In this document: piece by piece, positions 1 to 12,100 of the stretch
Position numbering within the stretch: position 1 is the first letter of the stretch
Layout of the letters: each line of letters starts with the position of its first letter
NCBI GenBank assembly: GCA_033439295.1
Contig: JAVTLE010000007.1
Location: 868,001-932,000, forward strand
Source of the DNA: Deuterostichococcus epilithicus
Taxonomy: Eukaryota; Chlorophyta; Trebouxiophyceae; Prasiolales; Stichococcaceae
Length of the DNA stretch: 64,000 nt
Direction of reading: 5' to 3'
Translations under genes and position numbers: made by a program
The notes under the pieces: generated by a model
Database searches by the model: none
Told to the model about the DNA's origin: nothing
What the model saw: the letters and a program-made list of their open reading frames with translations, nothing else

Positions 1-215
1 TGCGCCAGCCGCAGTCCAGGTGCGCTGCTCGAGGCCACATCTGCGACCCCTGTCCTTCCATCTTGAGCATCGCAATGGCATTCATCAATCTGACTGTTGC
101 CTCACAGCCTCTGTGTCTGGGTCTAGCAGCAGTCTGCGGCTGTTCGTACGAGTTGACAGGTATTGCTTTTGGGAAAGCGCCCAGAACCACGGCGTCACGG
201 TTGCCACCCTTGCAG

Positions 216-2044
216 GCCGAGGCGAAGGCGGGCAGCAGGGCCGGCTGGGGCGGCTGGGACATCGCCAGCAGCTTCGCCGCCACCGCCGCCGCCGCACCCT
301 CNCATGGCAACACCGCANCCGCCGGCGCGCCCCCGCAGGGCGCGGCTCCCAGCCCGCCGCAGGGCGCTGCTCCTGCCGGTGACGGCGGCACGGCCGTGTC
401 CGCGNAGGCCGCCGCCGCAGCGCGAGAGGCGCGGCGGCAGCGCTTTGGCGGCTTCATGGCGATCGTGCGCCGGCTGCTTGTGGCCTGCCGCGCGCGCCGT
501 GTGCCAACGCTGGCCGCGGCCCTGCTGCCCGTGGAGGTGTGCTTCCTACCTCTAGAAACAGAGGCAGCCAGCGAACACACCCGAACACATTTCACATTTC
601 GCAGAACCGGGCACAGCAGGAACCTGCTGTGATGCGGCCAGTGCCAGTCATCAGTACCGCAACTGCAGGTCTTGCCCGACTGTCGTCGTCATTGCACAGG
701 ACATGCGGCTGAGAGAGACGCTGGCAGGGGCGCCGGTGCGTGACGACGATGCCGCCGCGGCCGCGCTGGCGCCGCTGCTGCCGGCGCTGCTGCCGGAGGA
801 GGCAGCGGAAGTCGCAGAAGCGGTCGGGGCCGCGCAGCCGCCATCGCCCGAAGTCGTCGACTTCCTGCTGTCTGTGGCCCCAAGGTGCTCGGCATGTTCC
901 AGACAGCATGGTTCAAAGCGATTACGCGATTAACCGCCACGTGCTGTGCTGTGCTAAGCTGGGCTTCTGTCTTGCACCTGCTAAAGCTGGACTGCCCAGA
1001 AGGAACAGCGTGTGGGCTGGGCTGACCATGCGCAGGCGGCCGCGGGACGCGCAGTGGGCGGCGTGGGCGCTGCCGCTCGCGGCGGGCGCGCTGGCGCGGA
1101 GCCGCCCCGCCGCGCCGCCCGCCGCCTGGCAGCAGACCCTGCTGCTGGCGGCGCAGGTTTGCGTCTCTGCAACAGTGCCTCCATCATATGTGTCCTGTCT
1201 GAGCGTGCTGCTGGTGCGCCATATCCCCTCCTGCTCTGCGTTAAATTGCCTACTTTGATCTGGGACTGTCGCATGTTGCACGGGGCACAGCGTGGCAAGA
1301 GCATCATGTCTGGAGGTCTTGTCCCGGAGGGAAGCGACTGGAGTCACAGCCAGTCCAGCCTTGAGTTGAGTACCGGCAAGTCTCAGCCTCAATCATGACT
1401 GGAAGTACGCGCCCTAGTCGAGGGTAGTAGACGTTGCTCACAGGGCCTGCAACGGCGCAGCGACCTTCGTGCATACATGTAGCACAGGGGGTCTAGCAGC
1501 AAAAGCGACTCAACGCTCCCCCACCCGCCGACCCTCTCGGGCCCCTCAGCGGGCACACTGCACCACAGGCGGGCCTGTTGGCGCCGCGGCGACCGCCGCG
1601 CACACTGCCCGCACAGGTGTCGAAGGCGGCTGAGCGGGAGCTGGCGGCTGCGGCGGTGGCGGCGCATCCGCGCAGCCTGGCGCTGTGGCGCAAGCACGCC
1701 GCGCTGCAGGCGGCCCTGGGTCCGGCCTGTCGACAATCATGCACCTCCGCACATCCCTGCACTCTAGGCCCCACACATCACCATGAAACCCTCTGCCCTG
1801 GCCTGCTGCAGCCTTCTACGTCCTGGAATCGCTGCACATGAGCAGGCCTCTTGCGTGTGTTCATCGTTGATCCGACGACGAAGCGCTTTGCAGGGCCTAG
1901 CAACTCTTTGAACATGTGTAGAACTAGCCTGTTTTGGCTGGCGACGCAGCGCCCTGCTGCTGCTGATTGCTGTCCCGCGCTGTGCTGTGCTGCCACAGGC
2001 GCAGAGGCAACGCGGGCGGCTGCGGCGGCAAAGGACGCTGCAGG
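216..2044 (+). CDS. Unidentified Ala-rich multi-exon gene, 5' partial
   Basis: Five consecutive exons join with matching phase and AG/GT sites: 216-536, 700-884, 1036-1156, 1617-1719 and 1999-2044. The predicted protein is alanine- and leucine-rich and mostly helical. Exon 2 contains an acidic helix ending in EVVDFLLSVAP; exon 4 reads ERELAAAAVAAHPRSLALW followed by RKHAALQAALG, which resembles a TPR/HAT-type helical repeat with a conserved Trp. The first exon is low-complexity Gly/Pro/Ala and contains three ambiguous bases (302, 318, 405). The start codon and 3' end were not found; the reading may continue past 2044 but no further exon joins cleanly. Phase consistency over five exons argues for a real gene. 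I do not recognise the family, and HAT/TPR is only a guess from spacing. Confidence 0.5.
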
Positions 2045-5000
2045 GTTTCACCACCACCCCAGCACCTGAGGAGCGGCCTGTGGATGAGAGGTTTGAGGAC
2101 CTGCTGTGCATCATTCTGAGCACCTGGCAGTCGACTCTGCCCAGAGCCTGCGCAGTGGGCCTGGCGTGTCACCTGTCTCTCCCTGTGGTGTGCATCGCGT
2201 GAGTGTGAATGGCACTACATGGCCCACCATCCTTGGTGTGCCGCCCCGACGTAACCGAGGCGGCGCTGTAAGCACTCACCTCCTGGCGCCAGGTATGCCA
2301 TATTGCCCGCAGTCTGCCTCACTGATGGCAGAATGCAGAGCTTGGAGCCGGTCCGGCGTGCAGTGGCACACAGTGGCTCATGCCGCCGCTGCTGCTGCCC
2401 TCACTGGCCAATGCCACGATGGCAAGCCATGTCGGTGTGCTCAGGACGCCTGGCATGCAAGCCAGCGATTGACTCCCAATCAGACGCGTTGCTGCCCGCA
2501 GGACGGTGACTAGGAATCGTTTCGGGGACGATGGTGGTGAGTTCGATCGACCCTGCCCCAAGCAGCCGGCACAGCCGCAAACTTCGCGACCTGAAAGCAT
2601 GTCCAAGTACAGGGGCGCAGCCTGGCATGCGTCAGCCTTGCTGCAGCTGCCGGCAAGTCTTGCCTGTGTGGCGTGAACGTGTCGAGTCTCGGAGGGTGTC
2701 GCTTGCCGCACGTGCCGCTGTTTCGTGATGCGCAGGTGGAGGGACTCGTGGTGACACCGCCCTGCCGGGAATGTCCTACCGAGCTGTTGGCTTCAGTTGT
2801 TGTCACATTGCTGATGCGGCCTCTGGGCAGATGCTGCGCTCATTGGGATGCAAGCGCCACGGCCCATCGTCAGGGCTGCTAGCCTTGCCGCAGACTGCTC
2901 TGGAGGGCATGCAAGCGCAGCCAACGTGGGGCACCACTCAGCAGGAAGAAGCAGACGGTCTGACTGGAGCCGCTTTTGACATGGACGAATGCCGCTGCGC
3001 TGGCAGCGCCACAGCAGGCTGGTTGCAGCGCAAGCAGCTCCCTCACCAGGCAGAAGACGGCAGGGGGGCCTCGCAGCAGCTGGCGGCATGGTGCAGCTGG
3101 AAGACGCCGAATAGGAAAAGGGGACCCCGGGTCTGGCACAGCGGCAGCGGCATTGCCGTCATGCGGCTAAGCCATGCCGCTGCTGCAAGGTGTACCACAT
3201 GCTGCCGGCGAGGCAGCGTCGTGGCGGCAAGCCTGGCACTTTGCGATACCGCTGCTGGTGTCATGCTGGCTTTGACAGCAGATGATTTTGGGGTCAGACG
3301 GCAGTGAGCATGCTAGTGATAGTGCAGCGGATCATGGCTCGTGCTGTGTCACAGCCGTTCGGGAGGGGGCAAAGGGACAACTAGCCGCCCGTAGTTTGCG
3401 CTGCTAATGTGTGCTGAAAACGATGGACCCTCCTCAAGGGATCGGTGTCTGCAAAGAGGTAGAAATTCGGGGGTTTGATGAGACTTGGTTATTTTGCAAC
3501 ACACGACGTTTGGTCGTTCTACTTAACGAATTATTACACTTGGGCACAGCAGCTGCTGGAGGTTTGTTTCCTGCATGCAATTTCGTGCCACAGGCTGCTG
3601 CCTGACGGCGCGCAGGTGCCAAGGTGTAAGACGAAAGACAGCACTCGCACACCACCGGTTTCAAGTCGAATCACAACCTTGTCAACACCATTCTTCGCTG
3701 GCTTCTCTATCCATCCGACAGTTGCGAGTCAGTACGCTGGAATGCGGCAGCCCTTGGCAGCAATGCCGAATCCGAGCGGCCCTACGTCCAGCCCCTCCGA
3801 CTTGGCCGTCCGCAGCATGCTGGTCTGCAGATCGCGTTGGTCGTTGGTCGTTGGTCTAAAGTGGGCCGAATGCTCACGCGTCACACCAGGTGAAGGTACT
3901 GCCACTGCAAATCGCAGGACCTTCGAGTCTCCCGTACCAGTAAGCCGTGCGGCCAATCGTGCAGCAGCCGGTCCTCTGCCGCATGGTGCGAGCCGATCAG
4001 AGTGCTGGTGTCAGGCCACGCCCGCACGAAGCCGTTCAGCCGCCGCCCGTGCCGCTGCTCTGCGGCGCCATGGCCCGCCTCGAAGTCGGCGCGCGCCGCG
4101 TGCCGCCCGTCATGGTCGATCGTGGCCGGCGCGTGTTCCATGTCCAGGCTGGTAGCGGCAAGCATGCCTATGTGATAGTTGTGATTTGTGATTGGGGAAA
4201 CTGGTCAGCGTTTGCTACTAACTACATCACTGCAGATCTCAAGCAAGTCATTGAGCATTCAAACGAGTCAGACAGCTTCTTGAAAGGAGTCAGACAGCAT
4301 TTTCGTCTGGCTGATGCGCAGAAGCACAGCTTCTAGTGGCAGCCGGTGCGTCATGTTTTTTATGTGCATCTGGTGCTCCAAGTGGCTGCAGTGCTCCTTT
4401 GCGGGCTGCAGAGGGTTGCAGTGCGCCTTTGTGGGCTGCAGTGTGCCTCTGTACAACCATGCTCACCTGCAGGGGCATACAGGCCGCCTGTCGCGGGGAG
4501 CTCATACGGCGCCTCTCGCATGGGGCTGCTGGGCGCTGTCGTCGGGCGCTGATGCTCCCGCCAGGGGTGCCGCAGCGGACTGTCTGGCGACTCTCCACGC
4601 GCCCGTGACGCCCGCTTGCTGTGCTGGCAGCGCAGAATGCTGCGCGCCTGAGCATGCCACAACAAAGGCAGGTTCGTCCAGCAGGCAGGTTTGTGCATGC
4701 GTGGCTTGCTCGATCAGAGCCATGCCGCCGAAGGCGATCCGTGCTTTCGACATGCGCTTGACGGCGGGTGCGCTGGCCTCATCAGCAGCGTCCGGTGCTG
4801 GCGCAAGCCGGTCATACATGGGTCCATGCCTCGGACTTTTGTATTTGCACAGAGAAGTGATTGTGTTCGTTCCAGCGGCACTTCCAGCTGTGCCCTTCAG
4901 CATGGCACAAAACTGCACCAGCTCACCGCGGCTTTCTCACAGCTGCGGTCACCGCGGGACTCTGCGTCCATGTGCAACAGATAGTCCCGCTGGGTATTGT

Positions 5001-6100
5001 GACGCCGGCCGCTGGGCTTGGCCGGCGCAATGTCCTCCTGGCGAACATTCTCCTGCGCCGCTCTCTGCTCGAATTCCGTCCTACGTCGGCAGGCGCAGCA
5101 CGGCGGAATGGAACCCTCACGCACATGGAAGTGGGACTGGTAATGTCGAGCTGGGATTGCTAAACAATAAGCTTGGAGCTCCAAATTCCGAAGAATGTTA
5201 CGTGAACAAACCTTAGCACTCTGAGGCATGGCTTCGTCTTCAAGCCATAAATGCAAACGCCTGCGCGGAACCCCGCCCGCAGCCTTCAGCCTCATAATCG
5301 TTGAGCACATGTAGGCGAGGCACTGAACTAGTCCGAATATGTTATTTCAGGCATACTACAGCCATGTGTCGTGACTACCTCACGACCGTTCCGACCTCAT
5401 CAGCTTCGCGACATGTATGATGTGGCAACCCACACACAGCAGAGAGTCCTCACCGGATGAGCTGAACTGTATGCTGGCTTTCGGCGCTTCAAATCGATTC
5501 TGCAAGTTTCCGGCGAAGCCAAATTTGTCGTGATTATCCGCGTTGCCTCTTTGGTACAGCGACATGATCAAGATCGACAGTCTGACGCACAAGACGGTGC
5601 GCGCGACTTTGGTTGCACACCAGAAATTATTTCAACATGCTTGAATCCGTTTGCAATGCCAGCGCGCGGTCGCTGGCTGCCCTGACCAGCGAGCGACCTG
5701 GAAACCGTCGAATTACGGGACTACCTGCACGGATCTGAAAAGTCCTCAAGGATCCTGCGCTCCCGCCAGTTCCCAGCTTCGAATTTTGAAGCGCGTTTGC
5801 CAGCTCATGGACACCAGGCTGGCCCTTGCAGCGGCTCAGGGCGTCAGGAGTGACTGCGGCATCTGATCGTTTGGTCAGCTCTGATAAAACTCATCGCTGT
5901 CGACAGCAGTCGCACAGTCTTGAAGACACCTTCTCGTTGAGTGTCGGAAGTGATTTTGCGACTGGTCGTGCAGGTGCCCTTCTCGGGAAGCGTGCAAGTA
6001 GCGTGTCACATGCCACTGACCGACTCATGATTTCTAGGATGCTGCATGTGCGCCAAAGGTGACGGCTTGACTTTGATGCACCATCGACAGCTTGGGCACA
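2045..6100. other. 4 kb with no securely supported gene
   Basis: Many short open frames exist here on both strands, but none shows a recognisable domain or a phase-consistent chain of more than two exons. Part may be the 3' exons or introns of the Ala-rich gene to the left. Short plus-strand candidates with acceptable splice sites lie near 3898-3954 and 4048-4150. A weak minus-strand candidate is listed separately. Around 5160-6060 the sequence is less GC-rich, as expected for an intergenic and promoter stretch ahead of the SNM1 gene. Confidence 0.5.
4927..5310 (-). CDS. Possible two-exon minus-strand gene start, unidentified
   Basis: An ATG at 5310 opens a 33-codon exon (5212-5310) ending at a GTTTGT donor, and a second exon (4927-5067) follows in the same phase, ending at a GTGAGC donor. 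The second exon is charged (QRAAQENVRQEDIAPAK, then RRHNTQRDYLLHMDAESRG) and lacks the Ala/Pro bias of random GC-rich frames here. No third exon could be joined: the next phase-compatible acceptor would leave a 39-base intron, too short. No family is recognised. It may be chance. Confidence 0.2.
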
Positions 6101-9100
6101 ATGGCCAGGATGAAGTACAGCAAGCCATTGGGGACGTCAGGCACGCCTCATAGCAGCCGAAATGGTGCAGACGCGCGCCGAAAGCCGCAGACGCCCGGCG
6201 GTCATCCGTCAGCGGCCGCAGAGACACGGCAGCTGGCGCCGCACGGCATCCTGCAGGATGTGTCGAACGCTCAGTCGCCAGACGTGCAGCAGCCATACGG
6301 CAGCACGTCCGGCTCAGCCGTTGTGCAAGCAGCCTGCTCGAGGCCGGCTGCACAGCAGGTGGCCGCCCGCGCTGCGCCATCAGCGGCCGGCGGAGTTGGC
6401 TGGGCCCAGCTGCATGCTGGTGCCGGCTGCAGCCGCAGCAGTGGCGGCTTTGACGGCATTGCCCGGCAAGGCCCTTTGGGACACGCGGTGTCGAGAGCAG
6501 CACTGCAATCGCAGCAGCCCGCGCAGCATCAGTCCGTGCCACGGCAGTCCCCTTCTGCGGGAACAGCGCATGCACCTCCTGGCTGCTCAGTCAGCATGCC
6601 TGCGCCTAGCGCCAGCGGCCAGCAGCCGAACAGCCAGGTAGAGGCGGACACCCGTGCGACACAGCCGCTGCCGCCGGCGCTGTGGAGGCAGCCGCAGCCG
6701 CAGCCGCTGCCCTGGAGGCACGAGGCGCCGTCAAACCCAGCCCAGCAGCCGCCTGCGCAGCCGCTCCAGGCACGTCAGCGTCAGCAGGTTGCGGACCAGC
6801 CAGGTCCTGCGGCCATGGAGATGCAACAGCCGGCGCAGCAGCAGGCACAGCAGCCGGCGCAGCAGCATGACACCGCAAACCTGCGGCCTGCAGCGCTGGC
6901 GAGGCCGCTGCCCGAGGCGGCAGCTCAGGTCCTCGTGCAGCAGCTGGCGACAGTTCGCCCGCCGCAGGAGCTGCAGCGGCAGGGTTCCGAGCCACCGCAG
7001 ACGCAGGCGCATCAGGAGTGGGACGAGCCCTGCCTGACGCAGCTGGCAGGCGGCGCTGGCACCTGCACCGCACAGGTGCCGCTGCATTCCAGCTGCCCTG
7101 GCCCGCGACAGCCACTCTGATTGGCGTGTGAAGTTCCGCTGCCTGCCTGCGATGGACGGCGCAAATGTTGCACATGCATCAGACCTGCATGTGCTGTCAG
7201 TGCCCGATCGGTCAGGTGGTCGGACCGCACAGCATCTGCATGCCAAGGGGGATGCAAGGATCGTGAGCAGCGTCGCCGTGCTCCCGCGCACAGGCCTTCT
7301 GCCCGGCCTGCGGCGACTACCTGTACGATGTGGCGCCGGACGCCGCGGGCCGCGTCGCGCACGTGCGGTCCTGCGGCAGGCCCGCCGCCNATGGCTGCAA
7401 GGGCGGCGGCAGCGGCGGCGGTGGCCGAGGAGGGNCGGCCGCGGCCGCGCGTCATGGCGGCGAGCCGGAGTGCATCTGCCTGTCGGATGGCGCGGACGAG
7501 GAGGAGGGGGAGGACGGCATTAACGAGGGATCGCACGGCAGCGGCGGTGCGAGACTTGCGCCGGCTGCCCTCCAATCCTGCATGCACACCGTGTCTGTCG
7601 CGCATGTCGAAGACGTCCGCATCTTCGCTCTCGTGGGTCAATCAGGCTGTGAGTGGTGCTAGGCTGGCGGCTGTTGAAGCCGGTGGCGCAAGGCGATGTG
7701 GCAGAGCTTCTAGCAAGCAGGTGAGCAGCCTCTCACGCTGTGCTGCAGGCTCAGCGACGGGCGGCGTCAGTGGGCGGCCGCAGCAGCAGCAGCAGCGGTG
7801 CAAGCGCAGCGGGCAGCAGGCGGGCTCGCGGGACCCTGCGGTGCGGCAGTGGCTGCACGGGCTGTCGCTGGACAACTGCTGCGACGCGTTTGCACTGGTG
7901 GGATCCATCCGGGGGTTTCTCGCCCCAGAACGCTAGAACCTGCGCCCATGCAGGTGCTCCCAGCCCAGTATCTTGGCGGTGGATGCAGTTGTTGCATGAC
8001 TGTCTGCTCGAGCAGTCAGAGCAACACATCCTGCAGGCATGCGGCCTGGACCTCGGACACCAAGACACCTACGGCCAGTCTTCCTGCAACAAAACGACTT
8101 GTTGTTTCGCGGGCCTGCTCTACTGACCTGCAGCAGCTCTCGGATGGCGATGCGCACAGGCAGGGCATTGAACAAGTTTACACCTGTGGCCTTGCAGGCG
8201 GACGAGTGCGTCACAAACCTGTCGCGGGTGAGCGCCGGCGACCTGAAGGCGGCGGCATCGGCGCATTCACGCCTTTCATGCAACGATGTCTCCTGCACCT
8301 GGCGTCTCACAGGATGTGCCCTGCCTCACAGGCGGGCGTGTGCTATGCGGATCTGCCGCGTCTGTCGGACTCCGACCTGCAGGCGATGGGCGTGCGCGCT
8401 CTGGGCCGCCGCCGCAAGATTATGGCCGCCGCCGCCGAGCTGGCGCCGGAAATGGAGCCCGCCGTCGAGTCGGCGCCGCCCGCAGGTTCGTAGCATGATC
8501 TTGTCAAACTTGAGCACACAAGACTGGCAAATGCGTTGGGCTTGGCCGCCGCAAGCTCATGGCAGCCGTCGCTAAGGTGGCGCCTGAGCCCGAGCCGGAG
8601 CCTGATGGCGCGGAAGTGCGCCGCAAGGCAGTTCAGCCCGGGCAGTCGCCGAGTACAGTGCCATAGGGACTTTGCACGCATGTGTCGACGTTTCATAGTG
8701 CTCGTTTAGAGTTGACTCTCTTCGCATCAGGATGATGCTTTCATGAAAACAAGCTCAAGCCGTTTCTGGTTGGTGCCTGTTTGTGCCCCGTCTGTACAGC
8801 AGAGTGCTGAAACCACATGCTTGGATCTTCAGCGGCTGCGGAAGGCCCATCTGCCGGCATCGCCAGGCTGCCGGCAGGAGGCGACTTCGGTCCGAGGCGC
8901 ATCACATACTTCTTTGCGCCGCCGGGCGGCCGGCCGCCGCCCCCGCCCTTCCAGCAGCCTCTCGAGGTGGGCACGTGTCTAATTAAAATTTAAAAAAATG
9001 CATTTAGACACGCATCGAGCTTGCATCCAGACACGCATCGTGGCGGCATGACATCAAGATCTGCTGTATGTTTCTGGCTGATGTGGGTCAAGAACGATTG

Positions 9101-12100
9101 AAACCACAGTGTTCTGCGAACAGCCCACTGGTTGCTGTCCCCGCGCCGCAGGGTGGCCTCACGGCTGTGCCAAAGCCGCGCGAAACCATCGAGCGCTTCT
9201 TCCAACGCAGCGACGCCGGCGACGGCGCGGAACCTCCAGCAGACGTCGAGCCGCGGCTGCTGCCGGCGGCACAGGCCTCCGACCGCGCCGGCCCCTCCGC
9301 ATCGGGTGCGGGTTTAGGGCACAAGTTGTAGTATCTGTGCCAAGCAATGCTGCCGCCGGCCACCAGAGCATTCATCTAGTGAGCCAAATACACCCTTCGA
9401 TCGCCTCCCGCGTGCCGTTGGACGCTGGTGTGGCGCCTGCTGCTGCGGGCTGTGGCTTGCAGTGCAAGACGTGAGATCATGATGGAATGAAACCATGGCA
9501 CAGGCGGCGCGGGCTGGCTGCCGGAGTGGCAGCTGCTGCCGGGCATCCGGCTGGTGGTGGACAAGTTCGGACCCAAGACGCGCGGCGTGCCCGCCACCGC
9601 CTGGTTCCTCACCCACTTCCATGCGGACCACTACGGCGGTACGTCCAGTTCTGCAACCTTATTGCGTCGAGGACTGGGATGCCCAATGCTTGTGCACGCA
9701 CTGTCCTGCGTATGGCACTACGATTCCTGAGCACTGCGGGCCGGCAGGCATGGCTTTCATTGGGGGCTTGAATCTTGGCGTCTGAAACCGTCTTAGTGTG
9801 GGACAATTCATCACCAGAAACGTGCCGCAGGGCTGAGCCGACGGTGGTGCAGCACCAACAAGGGCCCCATCTACTGCACCACGCCCACCGCCAAGCTGGC
9901 CAGCGACCGCCTCAAGGTGCGCTGCCTTTCATTGGAATTCGAGAAACCCCTCTCCGCCTTCGTGCTCGGCCAGCAGCTGCACCGAATGCTTGCAAATTCA
10001 GGCAGTGGAAGCAGGACACCTGCTGCACGCCTGCCAGGTGCCGTGGGGGCGGCAGCTGTGTGTGCCACAATCATTGAGCGCAGCGCCTGCGAGCTCGTTT
10101 GATGCTGAAAGGAGTTGTCAACGTAGCACTCGTTGTGCCCGCCAGGTGCCGTGGGGGCGGCTGCGGTGCATGCCGGTGGGGGAGTCCTTTGCGGTGGAGA
10201 CGCTGGTGGCAGACGGCGCCGGCGGCTGGCGGCCTGCCGTGGTGCGATGCACCTTCCTGGACGCCAACCACTGTCCCGGCGCCGTCATGGTGGGTCTCCT
10301 CTAGTCCGCGCCATGACGATCGCAGTCTCGACACCTGCTGGCCGGCATGGAAACGAAGCGGCAGCCCCGCGTCTGTGCGGTGCACGTTCCTGGACGCCGG
10401 CCACTGCCCTGGAGACGTCATGTTTGGCGCCTCTTGTACTATCGACTCTGTTGGCTGGCAAAAAGCGAAGTGAAGCCGAAAGTTGGAACTGATGCGCGTC
10501 ATCTTCCTGGAATTTGGCCGCTGCTTTGGCGGCATAATAGTGGGTCCGGGATTGAACCCTTTCGATACACTGTCGAAAGATGTTCGACTGCTGTCGAATC
10601 CAGGTGGCAGCCCTGCTGCCGTTCGGTGTCTCCACTCAAACACCAGCCGCTGTCCAGGCGCTCGCAGTGGGCACCTCGCAGACTGGGTGCCCTGGCGGCG
10701 GGCATTGGCAACCCTGTTGCTCGATCTCTCAGCGCCTAGTGCGCCTCCAACATGCGCCTTTGTGCAGGCGCCACTCCTACATCATGGTGGCATAGCTGCA
10801 TGCTGGAACGTTCCACTCTCGCCACCTGCCTGCCCAGATCTATGTGTGAACCCTAAACAGATCCTGTTCGAGGCGCCGGGGCGGGCGCCCATCCTGCACT
10901 CGGGCGACTGCCGCTGGGCGCGCGGAGAGGCCGCCGCGGCCACCCTGGAGCGGGTGCGCGGCCGCTGCCAGCTGGTGCTGGACACCACCTACTGCCAGCC
11001 GCAGTACACCTTCCCGCCACAGGTGCGTGTGCGCACCGCTTTGGCAATGCGAGTATGACTCGAGGGCATATGCTTGCGCTGATGGCGCCAAGAGCCCTAC
11101 AGACACGATGAGTGCGACTAGCAAGAGCAGAACCGCAACACCATTCCGCCCTCAGCGCGGCTGTGTGCTGGCGAAAGGGGCGGGGGCGAACTGGTGTGCA
11201 CACGGTGCACAGCCATTCGAACAGTCAACTTCGTCCCCATGACGTTGCATTGCTGTCGAGTCCTGCTGCGCTGTCACACCCCGCCCACAACTTTGCATCT
11301 GAATCATCCACCGGCACCGCATCGCCGGCTGTTGCCCCCAGGTGGAGGTCATCCGTTTCGCGGTGGACGCGGTGCGGGCGGAGGCCTTCAACCCGCGCAC
11401 GCTGTTCCTGTTCGGCAGCTACACCATCGGCAAGGAGCGCCTCTTCCTGGAGGTCGCCCGCCAGCTGCGCCTCAAGGCGCGGCCCTGGGAGAAGGAAGAA
11501 GCCTGGGAAGAAGAAGCATTTCGTCTGGAAACGTTTCGTCTGGAAACACTTGATTTGGACCTGAAATAAGCGCACGAGTGAAGCAGTCCAGGGCCTCGAC
11601 AAGCCGAAAACAGTGATGGAGGTCGCCTGTCGGCTGGGCCTCGAAACGCGGCACGATACTGCCCGGGTGTCTGACAGCTGGGAGCCTGGTTCGGTTGGAG
11701 GCTGTTTGGAGCCTCGAGGAGCTGAAACTGCCCTGGGTGTCGCCCGCCAGCTGCGCCGCGAGGTGCGGCGGCGTCAGCCCGCGGCGGGTGATGTTCGGAG
11801 CTGTCCTGACGTTCCGAAGATGGAATGCTGAAGGATCAACCCGTCCTGTGCACGGTTGCAGCATGTGATGCCTCGTGTCCGACAGGTCCATGGACGGCCT
11901 TGCAAACACAGTCGTGCAGTGGCGGGCAACGTGCCGAACGAGCCCCGGACCTCCGGTTCGTCATAAAGGATGCTGAAGAGAGGTCTGCCGCCGCAGGTGT
12001 ATGTGGGCGTCGCAAAGCGCAAAACCCTGGCGGCGCTGGACCTGCGCCACGAGTACGCCCAGTGGCTCACCACCGACGAGGGCGAGGCGCGCATCCAGGT

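Noticed and set aside
7121-7936. 271-codon plus-strand frame as a gene
   Set aside because: It crosses the SNM1 UBZ4 exon out of frame and runs through two introns; only its last part (7749-7897) is a real exon.
8198-8265. Extra SAM-domain exon
   Set aside because: It begins like exon 4 and could splice from exon 3 in phase, but adding it would double one SAM helix and its internal GTGAGC would cut it short. Exon 3 joined to 8332 gives a normal SAM domain.
10361-10670. Second metallo-beta-lactamase domain or extra exons in SNM1
   Set aside because: The repeated HCPG-like segments are decayed, lack usable donors and would duplicate a motif that occurs once in the family. They are intronic echoes of exon 9.
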